Origin: Chitinophagaceae bacterium
Lineage (GTDB): Bacteria; Bacteroidota; Bacteroidia; Chitinophagales; Chitinophagaceae
Direction: 5' to 3'
Assembly (NCBI GenBank): GCA_023251255.1
Contig: JAHEZD010000008.1
Span: 1 to 64,000 of the forward strand
DNA: 64,000 bases
The notes under the pieces were generated by a model that saw only the letters and a program-made list of their open reading frames with translations, did no database searches and had not been told where the DNA came from. Both the position numbers and the translations under genes were made by a program. Positions 50,301-60,481 of the stretch are shown piece after piece. Position 1 is the first letter of the stretch; every line of letters begins with the position of its first letter.

Positions 50301-51722
50301 TTACAATGTGTAGCCAATCCTGAACTTGATGGCCTCCGTTCTCGGTGTCTGGCTGTAGCTGAGGAAGTCCCACAGCACCTGCATGTTGTTCGTCTTCTTC
50401 CCTATTTTATATTTCTTAGTTAGCCCAATGAGCCCGCTTCTCAGCCAGGAATCGATATTGTACAGTTCCTGGTACTTCACAAAGGCATTCTGGTAGTTCA
50501 TCTCATAGCCGCCGCTGATCCAGAAGCTCCCCTTCAGTTTGATGTCCACATAGCTGCGCAGCCCCACACCCTGACTGCTGAGGTGGATGTCCTTGATGCC
50601 ACTGCCCCATCCAACCTTGGCACTCCATCCGAGACCCACGGTTGATTTTTCACTCAATCGGTAACCGGCCGTCATGGCAATATCACTGGTGGTGGGCAGT
50701 ATGCCCCTGGTTTTCTGTGTCTGTATGTTCAGGCCCCACTCTATCCGCTGGAGGAAGGTTTTCGTCTTCATTTTATTAGGTGAAAATCCTGTTGGCATGT
50801 CCATGCTGCTGCTTCCGCCTCCCAGTTTGTTCACCTTGTCCTTCAGGGCCTTCAACTGGTTCCTTGCCTGCTGCAGGTTCTGCTGTACCATCTGCTGGGC
50901 ATTGGGGCCTCCCGCCGCAATCCGCTGGTCCAGCATCTGCTGCACACTGGCCACCGTCTGCAACCCTGCAAGGCTTTCGGGGGAACCATAGTTATCGGGT
51001 AGTTTGAACAGTTGTGCCAGCAGGCTGTTCCTCTTCATGAAGTCCTTAAATAAGCTGCTTCCCCTGAGTGCAGCGATAGCTTTCTGCTCCATTTTCTTGG
51101 GGTCGTTCAGCAATGATTTGTATTCGTTCAGTTGTTGTTGAAAATAATATACCTCCTTGTTTATGGCAAGCATGCCCTTGCCCATGCCGAACTTCTGCAA
51201 TTGCTCGTTGAGTTGCTGTTTCCGTTCCCTCATCTGCCGCTTGATTTCATTGGCCACCTGCATCCTGTTCCCGAATTGCTGCAACTGGGCCTTGGCGGCA
51301 GTCAGTTCCTTGTTCAGTTGCGGGCTATTGGCTGCACCCTTTTCCAGAAAGGCCAGTGAGGTCTTGAGCGTATCAAAGTGGGGCAGGTATTCCTTGAGCT
51401 TGGTGTTGTTGCTGTCTGCAGCGTATAGTTTATTTCGTAACTGCTGGTATTTGGCAGCATTGCTGGCAAAGAGTTTCTTAGCGGCAACGCTGTCCTTCCT
51501 CTGCAGTTTCCTGCACAGTTTGGCTTCCTGCTTCTCCATGCGGTCCAGCATCTGTTCCGTCTTCCTGGAAATATCCCCTTGCAGCTTGGAGAACTTACTG
51601 CTGATTCCATTGAGGAACTTGGATGCGGTATTCGGGGAAAGGGAAGCAGGCTGCTCCGTTGCCGTTTGGCCGGAAGCCCCCAAATACAATAAAATGGTGC
51701 AGGCCAATAATAATGGGCGCAT
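50301..51722 (-). CDS. Secreted coiled-coil protein with C-terminal outer-membrane beta-barrel, first gene of the RHS operon
   Basis: 473 residues. Signal peptide (to GASGQ). Residues about 30-310 are almost entirely charged, Gln-rich heptad helices (SKFSKLQGDISRKTEQMLDRMEKQEAKL, QVANEIKRQMRERKQQLNEQLQKF), that is a long coiled coil. After a Gly/Ser hinge (KLGGGSSSMD), residues 325-473 show alternating amphipathic strands (WGLNIQT, TAGYRLSEKSTVGLGWSAKVGWGS, GSFWISGGYEMNY) ending in the outer-membrane type RIGYTL. No known family. As lead gene of the RHS operon it is a candidate anchor or export device for the RHS shells. Confidence 0.7.
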   Translation of the reverse strand: MRPLLLACTILLYLGASGQTATEQPASLSPNTASKFLNGISSKFSKLQGDISRKTEQMLDRMEKQEAKLCRKLQRKDSVAAKKLFASNAAKYQQLRNKLYAADSNNTKLKEYLPHFDTLKTSLAFLEKGAANSPQLNKELTAAKAQLQQFGNRMQVANEIKRQMRERKQQLNEQLQKFGMGKGMLAINKEVYYFQQQLNEYKSLLNDPKKMEQKAIAALRGSSLFKDFMKRNSLLAQLFKLPDNYGSPESLAGLQTVASVQQMLDQRIAAGGPNAQQMVQQNLQQARNQLKALKDKVNKLGGGSSSMDMPTGFSPNKMKTKTFLQRIEWGLNIQTQKTRGILPTTSDIAMTAGYRLSEKSTVGLGWSAKVGWGSGIKDIHLSSQGVGLRSYVDIKLKGSFWISGGYEMNYQNAFVKYQELYNIDSWLRSGLIGLTKKYKIGKKTNNMQVLWDFLSYSQTPRTEAIKFRIGYTL

Positions 51723-52231
51723 GGGTTCAGGTTTTGCTGTCTGGCCCTTGGGGGCCTAATCGGATGCCGGGATAGTGAACTTTATTGTTGGTATGCTAAC
51801 GTTTGCAGGGGGTTGATACTGTATGGATTGTTGTTTTTCTCCTACTAGTAATAAGATGCTAAGCTAAGCGGTTATGGAATACCGTGCATGCGAAGGATTA
51901 CTGAATTTTTATGCGTGCTAGCACGTAGTACAACTGCGTAAATTCAGCAATTACGCCACCATCAATAGCTCCAAGGTCCATAAGCCCACCTTACCCCTCC
52001 TCCATCAACCGCCTTAAACCTTACATCCTCCACCTTATGCCTTCCTTTCGCTTTCAACCTTATGCCCCCCACCTTCTGCCCTTAGGCCATCCGCCTTTCG
52101 CTTTCAGCCTTATGCCTTCAGCCTTATGCCCTCCGCCCCTTCCCCAAAAACAGGCATGGAAATAGCAGCGATACCTTCAATCTCGCCATGAAACAGCATT
52201 ACCTCATCGCTTTCAGTTATTTTTATGCTTT
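51723..52231. repeat. Divergent gap with degenerate ccttatgcc tract
   Basis: 51723-51960 shows no gene and no clear signal. From about 51965 to 52150 the DNA is drifting copies of CCTTATGCC, CCTCCGCC and CTTTCGCTTTCA words, all pyrimidine-rich on the plus strand. The rest is ordinary upstream DNA of the deacetylase-like gene. The same words recur in the tract that follows that gene. Confidence 0.6.
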
Positions 52232-53509
52232 ATGCTCATCTACACAGATAATATCACTCCCCGGCTCCGTTATATTGCCTCCACCTTATTGGGCAACCAT
52301 GTGCTGATCCTGGATGACAGGGAAAGTTTCATCCACCACGCAAGCGATAAAATAAACTATTCACCAGAACGCATAACAGACGGGGAGCTATGGATCAGGC
52401 CACATGGCCTATTGGGTGAAACCAGCATCCAGCCACAAACAATGGACTGCTTTGAATGGAACGGTCTCAAGGCCTTCTTCAAGACCGGAGGTGACATACC
52501 CTTCGATTTCCTGGCGGCATCCTTTTACCTGCTTTCCCGTTATGAAGAATATTTGCCCCATGATTTGGACATGTACGGCAGGTATGCACATGAAAACAGC
52601 ATTGCCTATAAGGAGGGTTTTCTCCAACTGCCCTTGATCAACCTATGGGTCAAGGAAATTGCCCAACGCTTCCCCCGGTCCCATTTCCCCTTTTCCACCA
52701 TTGGTTTCCTGCCCACTTATGATATTGACATTGCCTATTGTTACAAGCAGCAGTTAATTACCAGAAAACTGTTCGGCTTTTTCAGGGATTTTTTAAAGGG
52801 CAATATTGATAAAGTGACCGAAAGGGCAAATGTGTACAGTGGCATCAAAAAGGACCCCTTTGATGTATATGCTTGGATGGACGGGCTGCACCAGCACTAT
52901 CAATTGAAAGCTGCCTACTTCTTCTTGGTGGCAGCGCAAAGGAAGGGGTACGACAAGAACGTTCCGCCCTCATCCAATGCCATGCAGCAGTTGATGAAAC
53001 ACCATGCAGCCCTGTACACCATTGGCCTCCACCCTTCCTGGCAAAGCGGTGACGACAGGAAGCTGCTATTGCAGGAAAAGCAGGTTATTGAAAAAGCAAC
53101 AGGCAGGTCCATTAACCGCTCAAGGCAGCATTATATCAGGATGACACTGCCTGGAACCTATCGTTTATTACTGAAGCATCAAATAGGGAATGATTACTCC
53201 ATGGGTTATGGCAGCATCAATGGTTTCAGGGCCTCCTATACCCTGCCCTTCAATTGGTACGACCTGGAAAAAGAAACGGAAACAAACCTCAGCATCCACC
53301 CGTTCTGCTACATGGAAGCCAACTCCTACTTCGAGCAGAAATATACCCCAAGTCAGGCTGCCGAGGAACTGCAGCAGTATTATGATGTGGTGAAAAGTGT
53401 AAACGGGCAATTGATTACCATCTTCCACAACCATTTCCTTACGGAACAGCCACAATGGGTTTCCTGGAGAAGGATGTATGAAGCCTTTCTACAGAAGAAC
53501 TTTGGATGA
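52232..53509 (+). CDS. Polysaccharide-deacetylase-like protein (DUF7033-type N-domain)
   Basis: 425 residues, no signal peptide. N-terminal domain (about 1-160) with RYIASTLLGNHVLILDD and FPFDFLAASFYLLSRYEEYL-type helices; then a NodB-like barrel: FLPTYDIDIAYCY (metal-binding Asp pair region), IGLHPSWQS (His), SRQHYIRMTLPGTYRLLLKHQIGNDYSMGYGSINGFRASY and a late ITIFHNHFL. This is the divergent group of carbohydrate-esterase-4-like proteins found in Bacteroidota polysaccharide and surface-glycan loci; actual deacetylase activity is unproven. It is alone on its strand, with degenerate repeat tracts on both sides. Confidence 0.78.
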   Translation: MLIYTDNITPRLRYIASTLLGNHVLILDDRESFIHHASDKINYSPERITDGELWIRPHGLLGETSIQPQTMDCFEWNGLKAFFKTGGDIPFDFLAASFYLLSRYEEYLPHDLDMYGRYAHENSIAYKEGFLQLPLINLWVKEIAQRFPRSHFPFSTIGFLPTYDIDIAYCYKQQLITRKLFGFFRDFLKGNIDKVTERANVYSGIKKDPFDVYAWMDGLHQHYQLKAAYFFLVAAQRKGYDKNVPPSSNAMQQLMKHHAALYTIGLHPSWQSGDDRKLLLQEKQVIEKATGRSINRSRQHYIRMTLPGTYRLLLKHQIGNDYSMGYGSINGFRASYTLPFNWYDLEKETETNLSIHPFCYMEANSYFEQKYTPSQAAEELQQYYDVVKSVNGQLITIFHNHFLTEQPQWVSWRRMYEAFLQKNFG

Positions 53510-53511
53510 TA

Positions 53512-53760
53512 GTTGACGGTCGATGGTCCATAGCCGCCTACCCCGCCTTACAAATCTACCCCACCAATCATAAATCAGAAATCTCAAATCAGAAATCCTA
53601 GCACTCCCCCAACCGTCCACCGTCAATCGTCCACAACCTTCCCCACCTTAAGCCTTATACCCTCCGCCTTACACCTCTTTCCCAAATCAGAAATCCTACA
53701 TCAAAAACCTCCCGCTACTGCCTTAAGCCTTAAGCCCTCCGCCTTATGCCTACCCCTATA
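53512..53760. repeat. Degenerate word tract in a convergent gap, extending into the PID-CTERM gene
   Basis: Drifting copies of aaatcagaaatcc, gtccaccgtcaatcgtccac, ccttaagccttaagccctccgcc. The part up to 53760 is read as the last 17 or so codons of the minus-strand PID-CTERM gene. Words are shared with the tract at 51965-52150. Confidence 0.6.
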
Positions 53761-54240
53761 CCCCGCACCCAAACCAATCATCAAAAGGATTACCAGTCCC
53801 CCATCTATCGGCACGTCCACAGGATCATCTGGTATGCCCAAATTGTCCGAGCTCATGGTCCCCGAACTCGATTGGTTGTTCAGTGCAACGGAGTCTATTA
53901 GGGGCTCCCCATAAATGTTGAAGATCACATTGCCCTGCACATCCGTAAGCAGGGGGTTGCCATTCGAATCAAAAAAGCGGCGGCGCCTGACAGGGTTCAT
54001 ATTAGTGCTCGTACCAGCAGTCTGCTGCGAGGGTGGCACGCCCCATGAAGGGTCATTGTGCAGGGGCTGGCCAATGATAATTTCCATATTATTGGGGCCC
54101 CATATAGGACTGGCTTCCCTATTGAACATTTGGGCATTTGCCGAACACAAACAGAACATGCATGCAGTAAAGCCAATAAGTAAGCACTTGACACAGGGCA
54201 ACAAATGCAATATTCTTGTAGCAATTAATTTATATAGCAT
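53701..54240 (-). CDS. PID-CTERM sorting-domain protein
   Basis: 179 residues. Signal peptide (to CSANAQ), a Pro/Asn-rich middle with no recognised fold (FFDSNGNPLLTDVQGNVIFNIYGEPLIDS), then VPIDGG (P144-I145-D146) followed by a hydrophobic helix LVILLMIGLGAGY and basic RGRHK: the PID-CTERM signal of an exosortase-type system in Bacteroidota. It is 46 bp downstream of the giant T9SS gene on the same strand, so probably co-transcribed. Oddity: the residues after GYRG (HKAEGLRLKAVAGGF) are encoded by a degenerate repeat tract, which supplies the positive charges. Confidence 0.72.
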   Translation of the reverse strand: MLYKLIATRILHLLPCVKCLLIGFTACMFCLCSANAQMFNREASPIWGPNNMEIIIGQPLHNDPSWGVPPSQQTAGTSTNMNPVRRRRFFDSNGNPLLTDVQGNVIFNIYGEPLIDSVALNNQSSSGTMSSDNLGIPDDPVDVPIDGGLVILLMIGLGAGYRGRHKAEGLRLKAVAGGF

Positions 54241-54286
54241 AAAAGGCTTTTAAGGTTGAATGAATGATGGGTGTTACTGAATGGCC

Positions 54287-57200
54287 CTATTGCTTCAACA
54301 GTTTCTGTATAAAATGCATGCCATCCCCATCCACCCTTATTTGGTAACTGCCGCTGCTCAATGCATTGTTCAACGGTAAAAGCTCCGTGGCCGTGCCGCC
54401 CCCATGTACCAGCGTCCCGGTGTACACTGCCTGCCCCGCCCCGTTCGTGATGCTTACCCGGTAACTGCCCTTTTTTACATTGTTCAACTGCAGGGTCACC
54501 TGATTGGAAACAACCGGATTGGGATAGGTACTGATAAAACTTCCCCTATTGCCCATATCCACTTTTACCACTGCCGTATAGCTGGCGCGGCCAGACTGTT
54601 CCACCACCCTTACCCTATAATAATTGCTGCCGCTCACCGGTACACTATCATAACCGCTATACAGCCCTGCCCCCGTGGCCGCTTGATGGCCCAGCAACGA
54701 AAAATGCACAGCATCCGTACTCTTTTCCAGTTCGTAAGCCTTGATATTTATTTCATTGTATGCCTGCCATTCTACCTGCACACCCCTGTTCTTGGTATAG
54801 GCTTTCAACTGGGTGATGGTAACGGGCAATGTCCCGTTCTGCTTGAACACGATACTGAACCTATTGGCCGCCTTGGAAGCTGGGTCCGCTGTAGCAGTAA
54901 AGTTCACAACCGTAGTATCCGTTAAACTGATGGGCGTATTGGTATTGGTAAAATTGTCCCTCAGTGCAGCTACAATACCCGGCGCATTGAAGTTGGCCGG
55001 CACAAACTTCCATTGGTAGGCCTGTGTCTTTAACCTTGCGATAGCCAACGGAATGGTATCATTGTTATCTGCCAGCTTCCTGGATTCGATGCTCAGCAAT
55101 TTCCCTTCCCTGCTAATGGCCACATCCTCGTCCCAATTGTCAAGCTGCAGTGCATCATTGCCATCCACGCCATTGTTGTAATTGTTATTGAACACGGCAG
55201 TTATTCCATCTGCACACCGTACAGTACTTGTATTATCGGTATAGTACAAAAAGGCCTTCAACATCTCCGTTTGCGTACCAAGCCGGTAAACATCCAAATT
55301 GTTCGTGGTTGCCTTATGGCTTTCAAGAATGTTGAGTGTGGGTGCATTGCTGGTGGACTGCACAAAGAATGCCTGTCCGCTTTGCAGCACCGTACCCAAA
55401 TTGGTACCCGAAGCACCAGCTACAACGCCAGCATTCGTAATGGTCACAAAACTGCCCCTACCGCCGCCATTGGGTGTCCAAATGGTCACATAGTTCTCAA
55501 AACTGCTTGCATTGCTTGCATACACACTGGCCCAATCAATAGGGGAAGCAAAGGGGTTCGTTACCAAACTTAGCAGCCCCGTATTGGCCAGTGAAGCAAA
55601 GCTCTGGTCACCCTGTGCCAGGGTACCGGTGGCCCTTAAAATGGCATCGCTGCTGCCGGTGGTGGTATTGATGGTATTGATATTGTCCCTATTGCCCCGC
55701 ACAAAAAGCAGGTAGCCCTTCTTTGCATCCAGTACCGTTGCATTCGTATTCGGGACCACGGCCCAGTCCTGGATGGCCTGGTCAAATATGTACAACGATG
55801 CCGCATTTGTTTGGGTAACATCAAAGCCATTGCTGCTGCCGCCTGCACCCGTAATATGCGTACCATAACCTGCCAGCGGACTAGCCACATTGCTGTTCAC
55901 CGCACTATTGTTCACGCCCTCCTGCCAGTTGTCCCTGATGAAATTGGTGGTTGTTACCATCGGCGTCAGTAAGCGGTAGGCCCTGTTGCCATTGGCGCTC
56001 ATATACCTTTCCACCGTGGCAGTACCAGTTATATAACCCCCAGCAGATGGACCTTGGGCAATTCTTGCCGTATTGCTGGATGTGCCCCTCAAATGGAGGA
56101 AGCCGCCCGTACTCAATACACCGGCAGTCGGTGTCAGCACATCCGTCACCACCAGTTTGTTGCCCAATGAAAGCGTGCCGCTGCTTGTTCTGTTATAGGT
56201 GAAATTATTTAGTACGTTGGTGGTGCCATCTGTTGTCTGGTCAAAGTTCAACGTACCAAAGGAACCGGTACCACCAACACTCATGCTGGAAGAGGCGGAG
56301 CCAATCAAACTGCCCGAACCTGTAACTGTGCCATTTAAGGTAATAGCATTGCCATTAATGTTCATGTTTCCAGCAGTCATTGTCAATATACCATCAATGG
56401 TCCTATTGCCGGGCATGGTTACAGAAGGGCTTCCCGTACCGCTTAGGTTTACCGTTACATTGAAGGGTGGATTGCTGGAAGGCCATTCCAGGCCAGCAGT
56501 ATACGCCTGTGCATTGGTAGCATCCACATAGGCCAATGTACCGCTTGCACCAAAAGTGGGGCTGGTTGTGGCCAAACTGGCCGAGCCAGATACAGTGAAA
56601 ACACCACTAACCGTAAACGCACTCGCTGCAGTTTTGGCACCGCTATTGGAAATGGTCAGGTTGCTATAAATGGCCAATGGGGTAATGGGCTGGGCCGTAC
56701 CGTTATAATTAATGGTTGAACCTGCTGCTAAGGATATGGTTGGGCTATTGGTATTATTGATAGCCGTATTGGAGCCACCTGAAAAACCATTTACATTCTG
56801 CACATTAAAAGTGCCACCGCTTTTAACTGTAAAACTGCTGCCGCTTTGTAGGGTGATACTGGTGCCGGTGCCCGATAAACTTACGTTGCTGCCAGAAATA
56901 TCAATATTTCCATAGCTGGGCGAAGACCGTATGATGGTGGCAGAACTCCCGGAGAATTCAATGGTGGAAGTGGCATCCAATGCATAGGTACCGCTTATAT
57001 TGGGCTTGGTACTGGAACCGCCCGTAATCAACTTGCCCGTACCCAATATGGTGAGGTTGGTACCGGAACCCCCAAAAGTGCTGGTACCTGTATTGACCGT
57101 TACCCCGGTATTGATGGTAACCGTGCCTGTAATGGAAGATACCGCACCCGTGGTGGATTTTGTACCGCTTCCGGAAAAGCTGAGGTTTTCATAAGCAAAG

Positions 57201-60097
57201 TTGGTGATTGTTTGGTCCCCGCTCAGTCCATAAACAATGGTGCATCCACTGCCCAATGTGGGCGTAATGCTGGGTATAGCTGTATTTGAGCCTGTGAACC
57301 CTTGGGCATCTTTTGTAATGAATGTACCATTGATGGTGATGCTTCCGCCCCCGTTTGTTATTTGGCTTTCCCCACCATTATCAAAGGTTCCCCCCACCGC
57401 AACGATCAGTGCCCCGTTCAGGGTCAGGTTATTGGTTCCATTCAACGCAAAACTGCCACCACTGTTCACATTCACCGCACTGGTAACCGTTAAGGTGGCC
57501 GTTTGATTCGAAACCACAGTGGCGTTGATATTCAAAGTGGCAGGGCTGCCAAAAGTTGCCGGGAAAGGGGTGCTGGTATTTCCATTGAACGTATAAGTGG
57601 TGCCGGTTGCGGTGAAGGTTTTTGTACCGGATACAGCAATGCTGCCATTGACCCCGGATGTGCTAGCCGTGGAAATGGTAGACCCGGTTGCAAGGGTAAA
57701 GTTTCCTGCCCCTGTTAAGGAGTTGGTGCCACAGATAAGTACCCCATTATTTGTAAAAGTACCACCACCTATTGCAGTGCTGCTTGATAGGGTTGCTGTG
57801 CAGGTGGCCGTAATGGAAATGCCATTTGTGTTGGTAAGTGTCAATGTGCCACTGCTGCCGCCTATTTCTGCTGTGCCTGCACTTGCATTCCCAATTTGCC
57901 ATGCACCCGTGCTGGCTCCCAATGTCATGGATGCCGTGCCTGTAGTGGTAATGCCATTCCTGAAGGTTTTCAGAGAGGCGCCGGTCCAACTGATGGTTAC
58001 ACCATTGGCCAACTGGAACAGGCCATTGATAACAGTGGCACTGCCGCCGCCCACATTGCCACCAATGGTATTTGCTATCCTGAAAATGGGAACGGTAGCA
58101 GCATCCACATTGGGGAAGTAAGTAGTTCCACTGGCCGAAAAAGCACCAGCATTGGAATATTCCAAGATGGACGAATCCTTATAAATATAATTGGTGCTCT
58201 GTATGTTTTGAATGATGCCCGTACCGGATACAGTGATTGTTCCTCCCTTTTCATTGGATACAGTGGGCGTACCTGAGCCCAAAGTGGCAAACGATGAATT
58301 GGTATTATATTGTAAAATACCACCATACTGTATAACCAGGTCGTCTCCCGTACCATCATTGATGGTGAGTGAGCTATTGGCAACAAGTATACCGCCACTG
58401 GCCACCACAACTTGGTCCGCAGTTACAGATGCCGCAACAGTTATCGTATGCCCGTTCCGGATAGTGATGGTATTGGCATTATTGTCCGGTACAAGGGTGG
58501 AGGTTATCCAACTGCTGTTATCGGCGCTGCTCTGCCAGCTAGCCGCAGTGCCCCAGTTCCCCGTGGCAACATTGCTCCTGAAATAATCCGTTGCAGCAGT
58601 AGCAGCAGTAGGTGTTGCGTTGGTTTCCGAACCACTGCTCCATGTTGTTCCTTTCCGAGTAAAAAACTTGAAGTAATAGGTTGTACCATTGGTTAGGCCT
58701 GTTACTGTTTGGCTGCTGGAGCTTCCTTTGTAAACCACATAACCGTTGCCCAATGCAGTGCCACTGGCATAGGTTAAACTGGCAGTATAGGCAGTTCCAT
58801 CACCAGTGGGCGTTCCACTATTGGTAGCGGTGGCTGCAACAATCAGTATTTCATCAAAACAGGAAGGGTTGGTCCAGGTCAATGAACTATTTGTATTGCC
58901 GCTGGACGATGCAGGGCCTGTAACATTCACAGGTGTACAGCCTATAATGGTTTGGCTATTGCTGGCCGCAGCAGGGTCCGTACCCGTTTTGGTAGCACTG
59001 CTGAAAGTGATGTTGCTGAAAGCGGTAGTGCCTATACCAATCGTTCTGCTAGTGGTTGCATTATTATTTATATCGGCCGTAAATAGAACATACCTAGTAG
59101 TACCAGAACTGATATTTTGCGACAGGCCACTTACAACAATGGAACTGCCACTACCTGCTGCTGCCTGGGCACTGCCCAATTGGGTGGCCCCCGTTAAATT
59201 GTTGCTGCTGTTTATCCAGAATTTAAAGCCATTGGTAGCAATATCGGCAGTTTGGTAGGTTCCTGTTGTGGCAACCGTAATGCCCGTTAAAGTAGCAGCA
59301 GCAGTGGTAACGTCCAACTGGAAGCTTCCAATAATATTATTGCTTGAAGCCTGTGAAATATTGCCTGCGGCCGGATGGGCAGTGGAAATAGCTACGGAGG
59401 GAGTGGCTGAAACCGTACCTGTTACCTTGAAATCATCGATGGTCCATCTTTCATTTGTGGAATTGTTGAGCATGGTAATCTTTACCACGAGTTGGCTTGC
59501 AGCAGGCAGGGAGGTGATGGTCATGGTACTATAGCCATCCGTTGTTCTGCTTCCACCACTAGCTGGTGTGGATACATTGCCCGTTTGGTTGGAAGCTGTA
59601 TAAGCAAAAGTCGAAGTTCCTGTGGCAGCATAGGCCCAATAAGCATTACTGTTTCCCGCTACCTGGTTCAATTGATAAAAGGTCGTTCCGTTATCAGGGC
59701 TAACAAAAATGGTTACCACATCCGCAGCGTCTGCCCCATTTGCAGTTGAACCAATTGAAAAGGACGCCAGCCGCAGGGAAAGCGATATTGCACTGTAACC
59801 TGTTGTGTTGATGGCACTGGATGTAATGGTGGCACTGGTGTTGCTTACACCGTACGAGTAAGTGCCCGCAACGGCAAATGCGGATGTTGCCGGCCTATCG
59901 CCAGATGCCGAATTGCCACTATAAAAAGTACCACCACTACCGGTAAACAAGGATAGGCTGTTTTCAAAACCATCACTGGCAATGGTAACCTGCCCCCATC
60001 CATTGTTTATGCCCAACAAGGCACCAAATACAAGGAGGCAAAATACTTTACCAATCGCCTTCTTTTTAGAAGGGTAAGCATAGGGATACAGATGCAT
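54287..60097 (-). CDS. Giant secreted protein with fibronectin-III-like domain, beta-strand repeats and T9SS sorting tail
   Basis: 1936 residues from the ATG at 60097 (a GTG three codons earlier is possible). Long signal peptide (VFCLLVFGALLGINNGWGQ). An N-terminal jelly-roll-like region has a signature for wall or glycan adhesion (SDGFENSL..., SAISLSLRLASF). A fibronectin-III-like unit lies at about 390-500 (SLTWTNPSCFDEILIVAA...GLTNGTTYYFKFFTRKG). From about 510 to 1330 there are Ser/Thr/Gly-rich beta-strand repeats (ITISGTG, LTLNGTN, VSLSGTG). The last 80 residues are the type A sorting domain: STYPNPVVSNQVTLQL, GSYRVSITNGAGQAVYTG and the end GSYQIRVDGDGMHFIQKLLKQ. It is exported by T9SS and attached to or released from the surface; likely an adhesin or matrix protein. 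Confidence 0.9.
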   Translation of the reverse strand: MHLYPYAYPSKKKAIGKVFCLLVFGALLGINNGWGQVTIASDGFENSLSLFTGSGGTFYSGNSASGDRPATSAFAVAGTYSYGVSNTSATITSSAINTTGYSAISLSLRLASFSIGSTANGADAADVVTIFVSPDNGTTFYQLNQVAGNSNAYWAYAATGTSTFAYTASNQTGNVSTPASGGSRTTDGYSTMTITSLPAASQLVVKITMLNNSTNERWTIDDFKVTGTVSATPSVAISTAHPAAGNISQASSNNIIGSFQLDVTTAAATLTGITVATTGTYQTADIATNGFKFWINSSNNLTGATQLGSAQAAAGSGSSIVVSGLSQNISSGTTRYVLFTADINNNATTSRTIGIGTTAFSNITFSSATKTGTDPAAASNSQTIIGCTPVNVTGPASSSGNTNSSLTWTNPSCFDEILIVAATATNSGTPTGDGTAYTASLTYASGTALGNGYVVYKGSSSSQTVTGLTNGTTYYFKFFTRKGTTWSSGSETNATPTAATAATDYFRSNVATGNWGTAASWQSSADNSSWITSTLVPDNNANTITIRNGHTITVAASVTADQVVVASGGILVANSSLTINDGTGDDLVIQYGGILQYNTNSSFATLGSGTPTVSNEKGGTITVSGTGIIQNIQSTNYIYKDSSILEYSNAGAFSASGTTYFPNVDAATVPIFRIANTIGGNVGGGSATVINGLFQLANGVTISWTGASLKTFRNGITTTGTASMTLGASTGAWQIGNASAGTAEIGGSSGTLTLTNTNGISITATCTATLSSSTAIGGGTFTNNGVLICGTNSLTGAGNFTLATGSTISTASTSGVNGSIAVSGTKTFTATGTTYTFNGNTSTPFPATFGSPATLNINATVVSNQTATLTVTSAVNVNSGGSFALNGTNNLTLNGALIVAVGGTFDNGGESQITNGGGSITINGTFITKDAQGFTGSNTAIPSITPTLGSGCTIVYGLSGDQTITNFAYENLSFSGSGTKSTTGAVSSITGTVTINTGVTVNTGTSTFGGSGTNLTILGTGKLITGGSSTKPNISGTYALDATSTIEFSGSSATIIRSSPSYGNIDISGSNVSLSGTGTSITLQSGSSFTVKSGGTFNVQNVNGFSGGSNTAINNTNSPTISLAAGSTINYNGTAQPITPLAIYSNLTISNSGAKTAASAFTVSGVFTVSGSASLATTSPTFGASGTLAYVDATNAQAYTAGLEWPSSNPPFNVTVNLSGTGSPSVTMPGNRTIDGILTMTAGNMNINGNAITLNGTVTGSGSLIGSASSSMSVGGTGSFGTLNFDQTTDGTTNVLNNFTYNRTSSGTLSLGNKLVVTDVLTPTAGVLSTGGFLHLRGTSSNTARIAQGPSAGGYITGTATVERYMSANGNRAYRLLTPMVTTTNFIRDNWQEGVNNSAVNSNVASPLAGYGTHITGAGGSSNGFDVTQTNAASLYIFDQAIQDWAVVPNTNATVLDAKKGYLLFVRGNRDNINTINTTTGSSDAILRATGTLAQGDQSFASLANTGLLSLVTNPFASPIDWASVYASNASSFENYVTIWTPNGGGRGSFVTITNAGVVAGASGTNLGTVLQSGQAFFVQSTSNAPTLNILESHKATTNNLDVYRLGTQTEMLKAFLYYTDNTSTVRCADGITAVFNNNYNNGVDGNDALQLDNWDEDVAISREGKLLSIESRKLADNNDTIPLAIARLKTQAYQWKFVPANFNAPGIVAALRDNFTNTNTPISLTDTTVVNFTATADPASKAANRFSIVFKQNGTLPVTITQLKAYTKNRGVQVEWQAYNEINIKAYELEKSTDAVHFSLLGHQAATGAGLYSGYDSVPVSGSNYYRVRVVEQSGRASYTAVVKVDMGNRGSFISTYPNPVVSNQVTLQLNNVKKGSYRVSITNGAGQAVYTGTLVHGGGTATELLPLNNALSSGSYQIRVDGDGMHFIQKLLKQ

Positions 60098-60481
60098 AAG
60101 CAGCACGTTTGGTTAGTTCAAAATTTGAAAAGATTTTTTCAAATGGAAGGCAAAAGTGTGCTATCTGTATTGCCTGTAAATAACGGAACCATTATCAAAT
60201 GGTAAACTTTGGCGCCTATTTACAGGAGTAGGGCACGGGAGAGAATGCCTAAGGTAGTGAATTCTGGCAATATGCTGTATGGAACAATAAAAAAATTTCA
60301 GGGCCGGGTAGATACTGGCAGTGTTCCGGTTCCAATAATATAGCTATAAACTTGAGTGCGGCCTTTAAAGATGATATATAAATTACCAACAAAACTCCAT
60401 ACTTTATTCGTGTGCATCCGTGGCCAGAAATCCAAGCTTGCAAATGGCCCGAGGTGTTGCCATACCTATTACGGCTTAGTA
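60098..60481. other. 384-bp gap upstream of the giant T9SS gene
   Basis: A/T-rich promoter-type DNA for the T9SS gene (minus strand), with no supported promoter box. Short frames here lack protein character. Confidence 0.4.
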
